From NCBI RefSeq assembly GCF_000006405.1, contig NW_003205389.1, forward strand, positions 22,186 through 86,185: a stretch of 64,000 nt of DNA. Reading direction: 5' to 3'. Under the pieces are notes generated by a model. It saw nothing but the letters and a program-made list of their open reading frames with translations. It did not search any database and was not told the DNA's origin. Numbering within the stretch: position 1 is the stretch's first letter; each line of letters starts with the position of its first letter. The DNA is from Perkinsus marinus ATCC 50983. Lineage: Eukaryota > Perkinsozoa > Perkinsida > Perkinsidae. A program made the position numbers and the translations under genes. Below are positions 1 to 11,486 of this stretch, in pieces.

Positions 1-641
1 GCAACATCTCAAGCGGCTGTAGAGAAAGCGCGCTGTAGCGGAGTGAAACACACTGCGCCCAGTTGATCGATTTCAATCTGGAAGCTCATCACGTTCGTGC
101 TTGAATCATGGTCGTTGATGTTATTATGAGCTTCCCATTATGCAAGGTTGCATTTATTGCTTCGCGTCGTGGGCGAAGGGTTCCCCTTCTACCATCGACT
201 GCTTGCTGTGTGTTAGCTCAGAAATAGAGAGGGCTCATAGTGCCAGTCAACGATAAGGTACCAGTTGTCTTGGTCTCCTTTGCTCCTAACAATCCCTCTA
301 TTGAAATTAGCTAATACTCATGCACTTGTTGTCATGGCTTACTTCCATACAAACACTACTACTACTTACACAGAGTGATGGTCGCCATCTTGTATTAAGG
401 CTTCACGTCAATGATACACGTCATAAGCCTACCATACAAGGTGGAGTTATATGCCATCTCACTGACCATACTATTGTTTAGATCCTTTCACGACACTGTT
501 GAACATCATTTCGAAGACTGAGACTAAACTCAACACCGAGCTTGATACCGTCACGCGCCTCGAAAACAAGTAGTTTCCTTCCGTTCTGGCTTAAACTCAA
601 CAGAGTGTATTTCGCTCATCAGGCTAGAAGGTGGGCGTGCT

Positions 642-2351
642 ATGAGCAAACCGGCCGTTGGTCTTCAGCTGTGGACTATGGGCTTCCTTGTGGTACTCGG
701 CGCTACCATAGCAGGAACGATAGTTTGGCTTTACCATCCAGCCAAGAGAGCTAGTGTTGGAGGCGTCATCGCCGATGTGTAAATGGCGTGGTATCCTCGG
801 CGTAATTCGAGGCCTGTAGTGACAGGTTCGTCTTCACTGGTGAACTCGTGGCCATAACCAATCGGAAGGGGGACGATGCTATTCTGAGGGTGGTGATGAA
901 AGGTGTTATGCATAATGGAAAAGCTGAAGAGTTTGCGCGATTATCATCCGAATCGGGTCGAACTGAGTGAGATTTGGTAGTGCTCGTAGTTAGGCTGTAT
1001 ACGGTATGGTAGGCACACTTTTGCTAAAAAGGAAGGAGAATTCACTTGGGTGATCGGAGCCATCGAGGTGAGACCATCCCCCCCAAATAGGGTTTATTCG
1101 AGTAGTGGTGGTCGTGTTAGGATGCTCGAGGTCCTGTTGGAGAGGTATTGATGGAGATAATAAAGGACGATGATGTGGTTGCAGATGGCCGAATTGACTT
1201 GAATGTGATTGAGTTTCTCTCACTCAATAATCGTCATGGTGATACAATCAGGAGCTTTACAAAGAAGGTCGTTTGAGCAAGGACATGCAGAGGACGACAG
1301 AGGTACAGCTCGGCATTAGCGGCCATTCCTATTAATGCTTAACAGATAAAAGTACCTGTTAAAGGTGGTATTGTGGAAGAGATCACCTTGAATGGTAAAC
1401 TGGCTAAAGGCTCTAATTTCCATGAGGTGTGGTATGAACCATAACCTGATTCCCACTGTCGAATCGTTCAGGCGCTGCGTCTAACCAAAAGTGTTTACGT
1501 TGGGGTCAAACGTGCTGGTGTCTTTGGCATTGCAGCGTAAGTGGTCAACTACTACCCTTTCGAAATCTATATGGGCGCAGGTACGGCATGTGTGCGATTT
1601 TTGGGGTCTTCGGCAATTTTGTGGTAGGGGGAATGTTCCTCTTTGGAGGGTGCACAACACAGAGCATAGTAGCCCTAGTTGCTATGGTTGTACTGGCAGC
1701 CTTGGTCTTACCGGTAGGATGGGCAACACTCTGGTAAACCTGTGAAAAATTCTGTTGAAAAAATTTGGGGAAATTCCCCCTTGTTGACCGCAGAGGCCCG
1801 TGTACTTTCGAGGGATAACGTCCCCGACGGGTCAATAACGGTGGGGGAAATGTTTCTAATATGACATTTACATTGGAAACCTGCTAATGAGAGTGTTCCT
1901 CGCTATGTGAAAAGGTGATCTCTTCTATGAGCATGAGTTTGTATTCGGTGTGGTTGGAAAGGCTTCATGTAATGTTATATCAGACCTTATCCTCTTGGAC
2001 AGCTCGTGACGACGTAGCAAGGAGCAAGATGTTCCTCGGTCGACTGAGCTCACAGTTGAAGGCTCTGGTGCTGATCATACTAGCAGGAGTACAGATAGTG
2101 TTGGCAGCTACGGGAGGCACAGGTATCTTTGTTCGTGCTAGTTGGTGGTATTGCATTCGTGTTTGCTCTCAGAAACCTGCTCGCCTCTATTTACCACACT
2201 GGGCTTGGCATCACTCATCAACTCTGTATTGTTCATAGTAGTATTTGTGAAAGATGAAGTGAAGGGGGACTTGATGGCCCTCGTGAAACCGAACTGTCTG
2301 TTGAAGGAGTCTGCTCAGGAGAGTGAACAGCAGCAGTACGCTATCCCATGA
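642..2351 (+). CDS. polytopic membrane protein, multi-exon, function unknown
   Basis: Several coding exons separated by short GT-AG introns. The first starts MSKPAVGLQLW and runs straight into a hydrophobic helix (about residues 9-33). A 47-nt intron after GVIADV joins phase-correctly to FVFTGELVAITNRKG. Further exons include TFAKKEGEFTWVIGAIE (about 1015-1068), KVPVKGGIVEEITLNGK (about 1350) and a strongly hydrophobic block (about 1606-1730) with two candidate helices. The last part (2040-2351) carries two more helices and ends in a polar, Gln-rich tail (ESAQESEQQQYAIP). Together this suggests four to six transmembrane segments. The early GELVAI stretch faintly recalls TMEM43-type proteins, but I would not assign that. 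Internal exon borders between 1070 and 2040 are only partly resolved. Confidence 0.55.
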
Positions 2352-2649
2352 GCGATATCATGCTATTTGTCGTACTCTATTACTAATCATATCTTGCGTT
2401 CAAGTCACTGGATAATTGCTAATGGAGTGGTATGGGAAGCTGTGCATTTCATGCTGTCGTTATGGGCCTCTGAACTTGAGTCTGCTGGCGTTTGCCACGT
2501 AGGTTGATGAATTGTAGGATGAAGTCGATCCCGGTATCAACAAATTCATTTGCCTCTCGGCGGGGATATCATTTACCTGGTATACCGATGTGATGGTCGC
2601 TAACGTTGATTATTGCACAAGAGTTTGTTGCTCGTGTTGAATGCCCAGC

Positions 2650-5635
2650 ATGGCTGCTGACCGAATGGAGTCTACTTCCGTTAAACTGTTCGTGAGAGGA
2701 CTGCCAGTCCACTACCCAGAGTCCGACTTGAGAGCTGTTTTTGAAGAGTAGGTTATGAGATTTCATTGTAAATGAGGGGGGGCGTTGTTAAAAGAATACA
2801 CGGGTTTGACTTGGTCGATGACCCCAGATAGTCTCGGTATATATCCTGTGAATGTTGTAGCATGAGTTACCGTTGGGATTATGTCGCAGTGGTCTTCAGT
2901 AGTGTGCGATGCTGTAGCTGTAGCCATGTGGCATTGTTAGGTATGGTATGGTAGAAGATGTGTTTATATTGAGGGATAGGTCGACGATGCAGAGTAGAGG
3001 TAATAATGGTAGTGTTAATAGTAATGAGAGTGGTGTTTGTCTGAATGATAGGGATGGCCTTCGTACGGTTTAGAGATATCCCATCTGGCATGGCAGCGAT
3101 CAAGGCATTGAATGGTACTCAGCTACCAAGGAGCGATGTAGCAGCACTTGAGGGGTTGTTGTTTTTGTATATCGAAGTAGCGGGCAGAGTATTATGGGAT
3201 AGTAGCAGTCAATACTATCGCATCATTCACTTGCCCCTCCTCGTCATTCAGGGCATCGTCTTAGTCATAATACCTCTACTAGTTGTATTGATAACGATGT
3301 TGAGAGTGTTGATGACATGTCCTTTGATCAGTCCCATATACCGCTGTCAGTATCACTAGCCCAAGGTGAAGCGGAAAGGCTTGGTATGCATGGGGAAGTG
3401 GTGGCAACAGGTAACTAGAGTGTGTCGCAATAACAAGGGTTAGGGTAGTGGTAGGTGGTGACACGAAGTTGTTCGTATCGGGGTTGGGACCAGCGACCCA
3501 GGAAGAGGAGCTTCGGACTATTTTTGAACCATTCGGGCGAATCAACGAAGTGCATGTACCGGGACCGCATGCCTTGTAATAGGGGCCAAGCTCATACCAC
3601 GCCTCGAGCAACTCATGGGTCATCTAATCAGATATGCATTCGTTCGGTTTGCGGAGAAGGAAGATGCGCTGAAGGCAATTCGAGAGGTCAACGGTCGTGT
3701 CACAGTTGAGGGGTCCCAAAGGCCACTCGAGGTGAAGGTGGCCGAATCAAGGGCTGCCAAAGCCGATAGGAATGCTCATCATCATCAGCAGCAGCATGGC
3801 TATGAGGGGGGTAATCGTAGACTTGTAGTAGTGTTGGAATTTATGTTCGCTCTCCTCAGCTGAGCTCAGAAGTTTCCTCACTAATTATAGGACTTAATAT
3901 ACGAACTAGGGTAGAAGTGCTAAGAAACCCACAAAATGTTTTCGGAAACTCGCTCAAAATTTTTGTACTTTCACCACCACACGTAGTTGACCATGTGTAC
4001 GTTTTCCTACACTGGCTTTCAGTGAATACGCTATATGCTCCCCGTCCAATATCCGTGTGCTGTACTATACAATTGTAGGAGCTTACGACCCCACTACATC
4101 GTCGTCGGGCTATGGTGGCTCGCCGCCTTTGATTGCAGCAGGAGGAACGTCACGGCCGTTATTCAAGGCTGGAATGGCCGCTGATCCTGCTAGTAATATG
4201 GGTGGTATACTCATAGGATCAATCTCAATTCTGAGCGCGTGATAAGGAATTTTGGTAAGTGCCGAACCGAGCTTTTACGTCTGAAGCAGTAGGTGCTACT
4301 GGCTTACGTTTGATGGCTGGTGCGGCTGCCTCCTTACCAATAAATGGTGCTACTTCATCATTAACATCACCGGGGAGGCTGGATACTCCTACTATAAACG
4401 GGATCAGAGGGGGATCTCCATCAGGAACTCAGGCACCAAGGACTGCTGGGGTCTGGACTGAGTGAGATGATGAGTTCAAGTCGTCAGTACTGTATGAATC
4501 GCTGAACAGGTACTTCACGATGGACGACACTCCTTATTATCACAATGCTCGCACCAATGAAGTGCAGTGGGAGATGCCCGCAGAGTTCAGGAATCCGATT
4601 AATGTACACACAGCTCCTCAGACTAAAGGTAGGAGTACTCTCGGTCGTGTCGTCAGCGGGGTAGGAGATCGATCAGTGTTGGAATATATCTTTGGTTTCC
4701 TCAGCTGAGCTCAGGAGCTGCCTCGTAATATTGTGAAAATTGACACACGAATGAGGGTAGAAGTGCAGGGAAACCGACATGGATTTTCCACGTTTTCTTT
4801 ACTGCCACGAACACATGTAGTTGACCATATGCATATATTCCTACAATACTATGGCCATGCTATGAAGTTGGCTAATCGATGTTGGATAGTAGCTGTACGC
4901 AGCACAAGTATTGGATTTCAATCCCACTGAGAGAATATCCATATTCCTCGAACGCGAGTTAACTTTTTTCATATATTTTTCTGGCGCCGATATTGTCATT
5001 TTATAGGTCCTCCTGGTGCTAACGTATTCGTATTCTCGGTACCGGACGCTTGGACTGAGGACGACTTACGAGATCACTTCTCAAGTTTCGGGAATATTGT
5101 TTCCGCTAAGGTACCGAGGGAAACTACTTACTCGTCGTTCATGAGGAGTGTACTGTCATCGTGTAAGGTGGTGGTTGATAAGCATACCGGCTTATCGCGT
5201 GGTTACGGCTTCATCTCCTATGATAATGCACAATCTGCGGGACGTGCGGTAATATTATGGGTTTAGTATTAGTGTTTGACTTCAATGTGAGTAGAATATC
5301 AACTCGACACGAACTGTGTAGGGAGAATGTATAAACAGAAAGGTCCAAGCCTAGCTCGATGATAAGACAGCTGGAATGGGACAGCTGATTGTGTGGAATA
5401 TGATACTATTGCATGTGTGTAAATCTTGTTCCTAGGAGTGATGGAATATGCGGCTCTCCTTACGAACATCACAACCTGGCTGATAGGTGTGTGAGGGTGT
5501 TTGATTCAGGTCGCTGAGATGAATGGTTTCGTGGCGGCTAATGGTCGACGCATTAAAGTGCAGATAAAGAAGGGGGAGGAGGATGCGGCAGTGGAAGAAA
5601 GGGGACGGAGGGGGAGGTCCAGCAGTCCCTATTGA
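2650..5635 (+). CDS. CELF/Bruno-like RNA-binding protein: RRM1-RRM2-WW-RRM3
   Basis: Predicted RNA-binding regulator of splicing, stability or translation. RRM1 begins near the start codon (KLFVRGLPVHYPESDL, about 2680) and continues with an RNP1-like GMAFVRF at 3050. RRM2 is at 3463-3760 (KLFVSGLGPATQEEEL; YAFVRFAEKEDALKAI). A WW domain follows across an intron at about 4458-4510: VWTE is spliced to YFTMDDTPYYHNARTNEVQW. RRM3 (5007-5600; GPPGANVFVFSVPDAW, GYGFISYDN, VAEMNGF) closely matches the CELF third RRM. The protein ends in a basic, Arg/Ser-rich tail. The RRM-RRM-WW order recalls plant FCA, while RRM3 recalls CELF. Two copies of the window's dispersed repeat sit in its introns (3830-4013 and 4675-4850). 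The middle of RRM1 was not fully resolved. Confidence 0.85.
3830..4013 (+). mobile_element. MITE-like dispersed repeat, copy 1
   Basis: Starts AGTGTTGGAA and ends TTCCTACACT, imperfect terminal inverted repeats. Core contains CTCAGCTGAGCTCAGAAG, a GGGTAGAAGTGC block and GTAGTTGACCATGTG near the end. In an intron of the CELF-like gene. Confidence 0.85.
4675..4850 (+). mobile_element. MITE-like dispersed repeat, copy 2
   Basis: Starts AGTGTTGGAATATATC and ends TTCCTACAATACT. Contains TCCTCAGCTGAGCTCAGGAG and ATGTAGTTGACCATATGCAT. In another intron of the CELF-like gene. Confidence 0.85.
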
Positions 5636-5939
5636 TGACCATTAATACAATTCAATTACTATACTATTACTATGAATTGGTAGAGGAGGATGAGGAGGAC
5701 GTATTACAGATGTTGTTGTTGTTGTGCTTGTGGTTGATGGTCGTGATGATGATGATAATAGTCATGCCCATGATGAATACTTTGCTACTGGTGTTGTTAC
5801 TTATCTCGTGGTCTCGATCATTGTAAGGTGTGTATGAATTAGTTCCCGAGTTATGTTTCGATAGAAAAGGAGGAGGAGGAATAGAGAACAATGATGATGC
5901 ATTACTTGAGTAGTTGTTGTATGATGGTCTTATCAATAA

Positions 5940-6633
5940 CAGCTGTTAGTGAGCTTACGCCGTCTACAGTACAGTCTTGTTGAGCTTAGAGTTATTACAG
6001 GGTTGGCCAGCTGCTGGCCTTCAAACAGCTGATTGACGGCTTACATGTTACGTCTGAGTGTATCACTCATAAGTATCTACTCGCTGGTCTTCGACCTACT
6101 ATAGACTATAAACAAAATGATGTTGGAGGGGATATCAGCGAATTCTTGCAGTCACGGCCTTTGGTCGTCGCGAAAACATCTTTCCAGGAAGAACTATTCC
6201 AGATGTACGAGGTGACTCATCACGCTTAGCGACTGCTAGATACGAGAGAGCACCGATTAGTATTGGGAGTATGCTAATCGGGACACGCTTGAGCCAATCA
6301 TGCGTAATCAAGAAGTGTGCCGGGCTTCTTTGAGAGTCGGAAAGGATGCAGACTATTCAACAACAGGTCGAGAGACGAACCTAAGAACCGCCGATGGGCA
6401 TAGCAAGACTGAGTCCGGATTGAACGTAATCATTTCTCTGTATGTCCCTTTGTCTCGCGAGTGGTCGCGGTGTCTCTCGTGATTTGATCGCTACTGTGGT
6501 GTTACTTCAATTGAATCCGGAATGGTTTTATGTAGCTCGATCAAGCGCTGCATATCACCTTTCATTGAATTGTAATGCCGAGTCATCATCGAGATGGTCG
6601 TTGGTGAACAACTTGACAGCGGACATGCCATAG
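5940..6633 (+). CDS. hypothetical protein, possible multi-exon gene
   Basis: An open stretch of about 75 codons (about 6002-6230) with balanced composition (LLAFKQLIDGLHVTSECI; LLAGLRPTIDYKQNDVGG), preceded by a plausible acceptor. A second stretch (about 6460-6633) reads GRGVSRDLIATVVLLQLNPE and ends in a TAG. The exon connection between them is unclear and no family was recognised. It sits head-to-tail between the CELF-like gene and the folate gene. It could equally be two fragments or 5' exons of another transcript. Confidence 0.3.
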
Positions 6634-6735
6634 CCTGCATTTTCTAGGGATAGTTTGAGCCGATGCTCTCTCCCTTTTCATTGAGTACATAGAATAAGTT
6701 GTTGATGAGTGTTCGGGTAGTGGTTGTTGTTGGCC

Positions 6736-7656
6736 ATGAGTGACAATTCTGAGGCTATGTCATCATTGATAGCAGCAAAGAAAGCAACTAGACGCATGAT
6801 CAAACAGAGGGTGCAAGGAATACCCCAATCTCTAGTGGTTGAGAAGTCGGGCTTCATAGTAGATAAAATATTGGATATGCTTGTTTGGAAAGAAGCCCAA
6901 GCAGTGGGAGTATTCCTCTCGATGCCTCAGGGGGAGGTGAGAGAATGAGGGCATAGTCATTAGGACAGTTGACGATTCTAAGTAGTTCAACCTCATAGTA
7001 TGAAGTCACTGATAATATGAATCATAGTGTGAACGCCAGTGATGAAGATATGAAGTTGTTATTATGAGTAGGTACAGACTGGACGTTTGGTCGCCGATGC
7101 ATTCAAAAGCGGTAAGAGAGTCTTTGTGCCGAAGACCATCCATGGTAGCAACGATATGGAACTTCTAGAGGCCAAGTGATGATAACGCCTCCACACGGCA
7201 TGGCTGGCATTAACTCTATCAGGAGCCTTAATGATATATCCTCGTTCCCTCGTACGAATTGGGGTATACCAGAACCAGATTTCATCAACCCGTCGACTGG
7301 GGAGGCTAGAGTGAATGCAATGGACTGTCGTCCACCCGCGCTAAACGTCATTTTGGTGCCGGGACTTGGGTTCGATAATCATTGTCGCAGACTGGGCAGG
7401 GGCAAAGGCTTTTACGACCGCTACTTGTCACGATTCTCGGCTAAGACTGGAAGCATGCCTTTGCTGATAGCCCCAGCATTCGAGTGTCAGGTGGTGGTGT
7501 TCCTAGGCTGTTCGTGGAAGGTGTATCGTGACCTATGTATTTCAGATTCTTGATGAGATCCCTGTTTCTGCTAAAGACCTTCCAGTCGACTATGTGGTCA
7601 CCGAGGAGCGGATTGTCGAAAGAAGTCGGAAGCTCCAGCATGATGTCTGTCAGTGA
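6736..7656 (+). CDS. 5-formyltetrahydrofolate cyclo-ligase (MTHFS)
   Basis: Converts 5-formyl-THF to 5,10-methenyl-THF with ATP in cytosolic one-carbon metabolism. Four exons are supported by frame. Exon 1 carries KKATRRMIKQRVQ and FLSMPQGE. Exon 2 (from 7072) has the expected continuation VQTGRLVADAF...GKRVFVPK. Exon 3 (about 7223-7488) has TNWGIPEP, the VPGLGFDN stretch and the family signature RLGRGKGFYDRYL. Exon 4 (about 7546-7656) ends PVDYVVTEERIVERS. Introns are about 135, 47 and 57 nt, with splices that keep the reading frame. The start is the ATG at 6736; the sequence upstream lacks another in-frame ATG. Family hallmarks (basic N-terminus, SMP-GE, WGIPEP, G-GKGFYD) are all present, so the enzyme is probably functional. 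Confidence 0.9.
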
Positions 7657-8011
7657 TTTTTGGGTTTCTTATTGTAACTCAGTGTGCGCCTTTGATGAGC
7701 GAATAACTATAGTCAATTTGGAGTTGAGGATGAACCCATTCATTGATCAGTTCTGTCTGGAAAGGAATGGACGCTGTCCTCTCCACAGGAACTTGAAAAT
7801 TCGCAGGTCTGGATTTTTCTATCGCTTCCAAGTTCTGGGATTTTTTCGCCAAACATGGACTGAGCTTCTCATGATCCGCTTCAAGCGCAGCGCTTCATGT
7901 AACCTTCTCCTTGATCTGGCAGTAGCCGGTTTGCAAGCGACATATTATAAACTCTGTGTAGTGAGTTAGAACGAAAACCACGCACGGATAGAAAATACAT
8001 CCTGGAAAACT

Positions 8012-8257
8012 ATGAGAGCGCTGGCTTGCGGTTTCTTCGTCTCTCAGTTTGTCAATCTTACTGGAGAACTTTCAAATTCGCCTGAGATCAATAGAGAGAT
8101 CGATTTCGTTTTTATAGAGTTGTAAATTTCGAATTCAAACCGCCAATTTTGTTATAGGATTTACAATCCTGTCGGGTGCACATTGCAGCCTCCAACGATT
8201 CTCATCAGAAGAAGCGATTCTATTCCATGCTTGCGGTGCAACTATAGAATAGATTGA
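8012..8257 (+). CDS. candidate small secreted protein (two exons) or decayed family member
   Basis: A short ORF starts MRALACGFFVSQFVNLTGEL, which resembles a weak signal sequence. Removing a 36-nt GT-AG segment (8122-8157 region) joins it in frame to a Cys-containing exon (NPVGCTLQPPT; SIPCLRCNYRID) ending in TGA at 8255-8257. Just downstream, to about 8370, other frames remain partly open (MFFNGIESSKSKYGLTVSDL), as expected if the gene has another intron or is breaking down. No family was recognised with confidence. Confidence 0.25.
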
Positions 8258-8504
8258 AGTTATGTTCTTCAACGGAATTGAAAGTTCCAAAAGCAAATAT
8301 GGCCTTACCGTTTCTGATTTGTGCATCTTTCTTGACACGTCCCGACGTAATCGGTAATTGCAAAAACGCACTTGATATTCGAAAGGTGTAATTGAGTCTC
8401 AACACAAAAACAGCATGTGTAAGAATGCAGGGCAGATTTTGCTCAGACATTAGGTAAAAGTTCAATGAAATGAAAGGAACGGTTTCCCGCTAGTGAGTTC
8501 AGGG

Positions 8505-8900
8505 TTACTCAGACTGAGTGGTCTCGACAACGGTGGAAGTTTGACGAGCTGATGAGGTCGAGGCACCAGAAGACTCGACGCTGGCAGTGGTAGTCATAGG
8601 CGCTCCTGTGGTACCCTCCATGACTGTGGTACCAGGTGCCGCAGTGGGCTGCTGCTCGCCGCAGGCAATAGACTCTCCAACACAATCAGCATCAGTGGGC
8701 TCGAAGCATATCGAGCCATCAGATTTCTTAATCAGACCAAAGCAGACAGAAGGAGACTGCCAAGTCTTGCAGTAGGAATCGTACTTTGAGTTAGCACAGC
8801 CCTCTACATATGAACACATCTGAGCACATGGGTCTTCAGTGGCGGACGCCAGTGCTAGAGTTGCAATGAAGGCTGATAGGGAGAGAATGAAGGAACGCAT
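8505..8900 (-). CDS. secreted 8-cysteine protein with Ser/Thr-rich tail
   Basis: Single-exon gene of about 131 residues. The chosen start gives a classical signal peptide (MRSFILSLSAFIATLALASA) rather than an upstream start in the same frame. The mature N-terminal domain has eight Cys spaced C-x3-C-x5-C-x8-C-x8-C-x11-C-x7-C-x6-C, containing CANSKYDSYCK and VCFGLIKKSDGSIC. The C-terminal third is Thr/Ser/Ala-rich, consistent with O-glycosylation. It is a clear paralogue of the gene at 42848-43498, which shares NSKY-SYCK, GL-K and SIC with near-identical Cys spacing. Probably exported; the role is unknown. Confidence 0.75.
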   Translation of the reverse strand: MRSFILSLSAFIATLALASATEDPCAQMCSYVEGCANSKYDSYCKTWQSPSVCFGLIKKSDGSICFEPTDADCVGESIACGEQQPTAAPGTTVMEGTTGAPMTTTASVESSGASTSSARQTSTVVETTQSE

Positions 8901-9390
8901 TTGATTTATCGCAGACTGGGATGAATAAACTGATGGATGAAGAAAAATACACACTCAGGGGGGTCTTTCTTGAAGGCTATCGGACTCTTCTGATCAACAC
9001 CAGATTGATTCTGATGACTTTGACATTGGCATTACTACTGTGTAGCTATGCGGCGCCGTACACATATGTGTGTGATGTTCCCTCCGCCACACTGTGGAAC
9101 AACTCAACAACTCTCCGGTACGACAAGCATTGAACACTAAGATGGTTACGATAGCATGTGGTCACATGATAATTGGAGTCGTCATCTGCCTTTAACACAG
9201 CTCTTAGCAGCAATGCACTTCTTAAGTACTCCGTACTGTGATGTCTCTCCGTGCAGCTTCTGTCCGGCAAAGCATTGTTGATAGTCCACTGCACGTGACT
9301 GAACAGAAGAAACCAAATTCGCTACTTCAACCTAACAACACTACTTCTGATAGGTCTAGCGTTTGCTTCCCATACACACAACGTATAACT

Positions 9391-9651
9391 TCAGCACATC
9401 GGTTGCCATCGCCTCCTAAGAACGTTCGCACTACTCTGAGTCAAGCCACATCGGGCCATACCTTCGGGACCGTCTGCCTCGGGACCTTCATGGTCATTCA
9501 GGCATCCGATCAATTCGGGATTGCAATAATTCTCCGTGCATTGGAAATTGACAGCAGTGTTACCATCCAATGCAGAACTCCTCTGTTGCGTCACCTGCAG
9601 GGCTACTGATACAATCAGGCCAACCTGTATTATCAAATGGTGGCATCCCAT
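9391..9651 (-). CDS. candidate small secreted Cys protein, first exon
   Basis: ORF begins MGCHHLIIQVGLIVSVALQV, a plausible signal peptide, followed by a polar region with four Cys (NFQCTENYCNPELIGCLNDH and ARCGLTQSS). The last codons (ANVLRRRW...) may be intron, because further Cys-containing open segments follow on the same strand at about 9130-9250 (KKCIAAKSC; HVTTCYR). The 3' structure is unresolved. It differs from the 8-Cys family at 8505 in spacing. Nothing identifies a function. Confidence 0.4.
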   Translation of the reverse strand: MGCHHLIIQVGLIVSVALQVTQQRSSALDGNTAVNFQCTENYCNPELIGCLNDHEGPEADGPEGMARCGLTQSSANVLRRRWQPMC

Positions 9652-9751
9652 GACTTGATACGAATATTAGCTGATTCGCAGAGGAGTGGTACTGGTATAG
9701 TAACAAACACAACATAAAATTGACAGACACCAGCGTTAATGCATGATCCAC

Positions 9752-10160
9752 TCAATCCCAACCAAGCTCAGCATCATCATAATCAGCATTTGCAGCGTCA
9801 TCAGCACTCTCGAAGAAAGCTCCTCGATGATGGTGTCGTTGTTGGTGATGACCCGAGTTGGCATCGAGGGGCATGGTCTCAGGATCATACTGGCTCAAGA
9901 TGGGATCCCTCCGCTCCATGAGACGCATCTCATCTGAGGTGGTGCTGCACTAGGCAGTTGCGACGAGAATTCTCACCTTGTCTATTCCTCTCAGCATTCA
10001 AGAAAAGGTTATCGAGCCACGAATTGAATTGCTTCTGATTCATCATCGAAGAGCTTTCCGCTTCGACGGCTGAGTTCAGCTCTTCACGTCTGAGCCTACG
10101 TCTCCTCCCACGACGACGTTGGGAAGCTAGCTGGCTGAAATTGCTAGGGTCAGATCTGAT
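9752..10160 (-). CDS. hypothetical protein with Arg-rich segment and acidic C-terminus (3' exons)
   Basis: Two exons join in frame: the upstream one holds SQRRRGRRRRLRREELN and NQKQFNSWLDNLFLNAERN. The splice over 43-44 nt (GTGAGAATT...CTCAG) continues DEMRLMERRDPILSQYDPE, a His/Gln patch, then an acidic tail ending AELGWD plus TGA at 9752-9754. The upstream end is an acceptor-like site near 10160. More upstream coding in 10200-10520 is likely (a Ser/Thr-rich open frame near 10250) but I could not phase it. No family recognised. Confidence 0.5.
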
Positions 10161-10682
10161 AAGAGTGATACCATACGATACTATGAATCGCAACTATCGA
10201 GTAACTGCCGAGCCCGCTGTGATTACTTGCCAGAAACCGCAGCCAGGGAGCTAGTGTTGGAAGGGGTAGAGGCTGAAAAGTGACGAAATCCCGACACGGT
10301 GTGTTTGCTCCTGCTTACCTAGAATCCGATCGACTGAAATTGTGAGCAGTAGTAGTGTGTACACTATGAACAGTCGCCGAGACATTGTGGAATATTAGCT
10401 GACATATCGAAACGGTGTACCATACCATGCTTGATATCCCGGCAGGAACTCAACAAGTGCTGGTGGTAGTAGTAGAAGAAGGAGAAACCAAGCTCTCCGT
10501 GTTTACCACAGTGATCGCACAGGAAAGGCTATACGGATGAAACCAATCACATTATGCTGTCGGCAAGAATAATGGACCAAGCCAATGCCTCCAAAAATCT
10601 GCTGCTAAAAGCAGGTAATTAATAATCACTGGAGTAATGAACAGCAATGGTATATATACTCGGTATGCTGCAAGAAATAGGT

Positions 10683-11486
10683 TTAGCAAGAGTCATCATC
10701 ATTTGCGGCAGAAACCGAGTTTGACGAGTTGAACCCCAGTGAGTTGTCCAATGCAGTGGAGCCAGAACCATACTGCTGTTGTTGTTGTTGTTGCTGATGC
10801 TGTCTGCCTGTGCTCCACCCCGAGGTCGTCGATACTATACTACATCTCCTCGCGGTATCACTGTGGTGTTTGTTAGTATTAACAGATTCCTCCAAATCAT
10901 CCAAGCCAAGCGACGATACAATTCCACTGGGAATCAATGGTATCACTTTTTTCCCGGACTTCTTCTCCGCCTCGACATTCAGTGGGACATTCGGCATTGA
11001 AAATCTCCTATTGCGCAATTGACTTGTCGCCCTCCCATCAGGAGTATTCTTGAGCTCCCTCTCAGCCTGCCTCCAAAGTGCCCTATGCTCACTACTCAGA
11101 CTTATCATGGCGTTCGCGAAGATCCTGTCGGCAATCTTGGGTGGTCTCGTCTCTGTTATGGGTAATGCGACTCGGCAGTCGGGCACAGTATTTCTCCTTC
11201 GGGTCATCGAGGGTTTATAAGTGAGAGTAAGCCGGCCACCCCAACAGCTCGAGGATTGATCATCATCATCAACAGCAGCCTCCTCAGCCGTCCTCTCAAG
11301 AAGCTCCTGTACAGCCGCTAGCTCGGCCTCTGATAAGCCACTGAGCTCACCCACGATGGTTCCATTCCGATTTTCGTCCGTCATGTGCTGGTCGAAGGGA
11401 TAATGAATGAAGGTAACGATAATGACGCGTGTTACTAATTCCGCTGACCTGTCGGTTTCGCGCGCGTTAAAACGGTGAGTAGTCAA
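10683..11486 (-). CDS. single-exon hypothetical protein, Gln/Ser-rich C-terminus
   Basis: An uninterrupted 267-codon ORF; a second in-frame ATG at 11384 gives MTDENRNGTIVGELSGLSEA and is an equally good start (233 residues). The N-terminal part has a short acidic helix (SEAELAAVQELLERTAEEA). The middle is basic and Ser-rich (RNRRFSMPNVP, a possible kinase target). The C-terminus has a run of nine Gln interrupted by one His, and ends SAANDDDSC. Mostly disordered by composition. Its length without introns contrasts with neighbours. Function unknown. Confidence 0.6.
   Translation of the reverse strand: MTTHRFNARETDRSAELVTRVIIVTFIHYPFDQHMTDENRNGTIVGELSGLSEAELAAVQELLERTAEEAAVDDDDQSSSCWGGRLTLTYKPSMTRRRNTVPDCRVALPITETRPPKIADRIFANAMISLSSEHRALWRQAERELKNTPDGRATSQLRNRRFSMPNVPLNVEAEKKSGKKVIPLIPSGIVSSLGLDDLEESVNTNKHHSDTARRCSIVSTTSGWSTGRQHQQQQQQQQYGSGSTALDNSLGFNSSNSVSAANDDDSC

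Noticed and set aside
5632-5936. open frames on both strands (Leu/Met-rich and Asn/Ser-rich)
   Set aside because: Low-complexity GAT/TTG-rich sequence after the CELF-like stop; no splice or domain support.
10245-10265. AGTGTTGGAA match to the MITE end (also a similar string near 750)
   Set aside because: Only the terminal 10 nt match; no core or second end follows.
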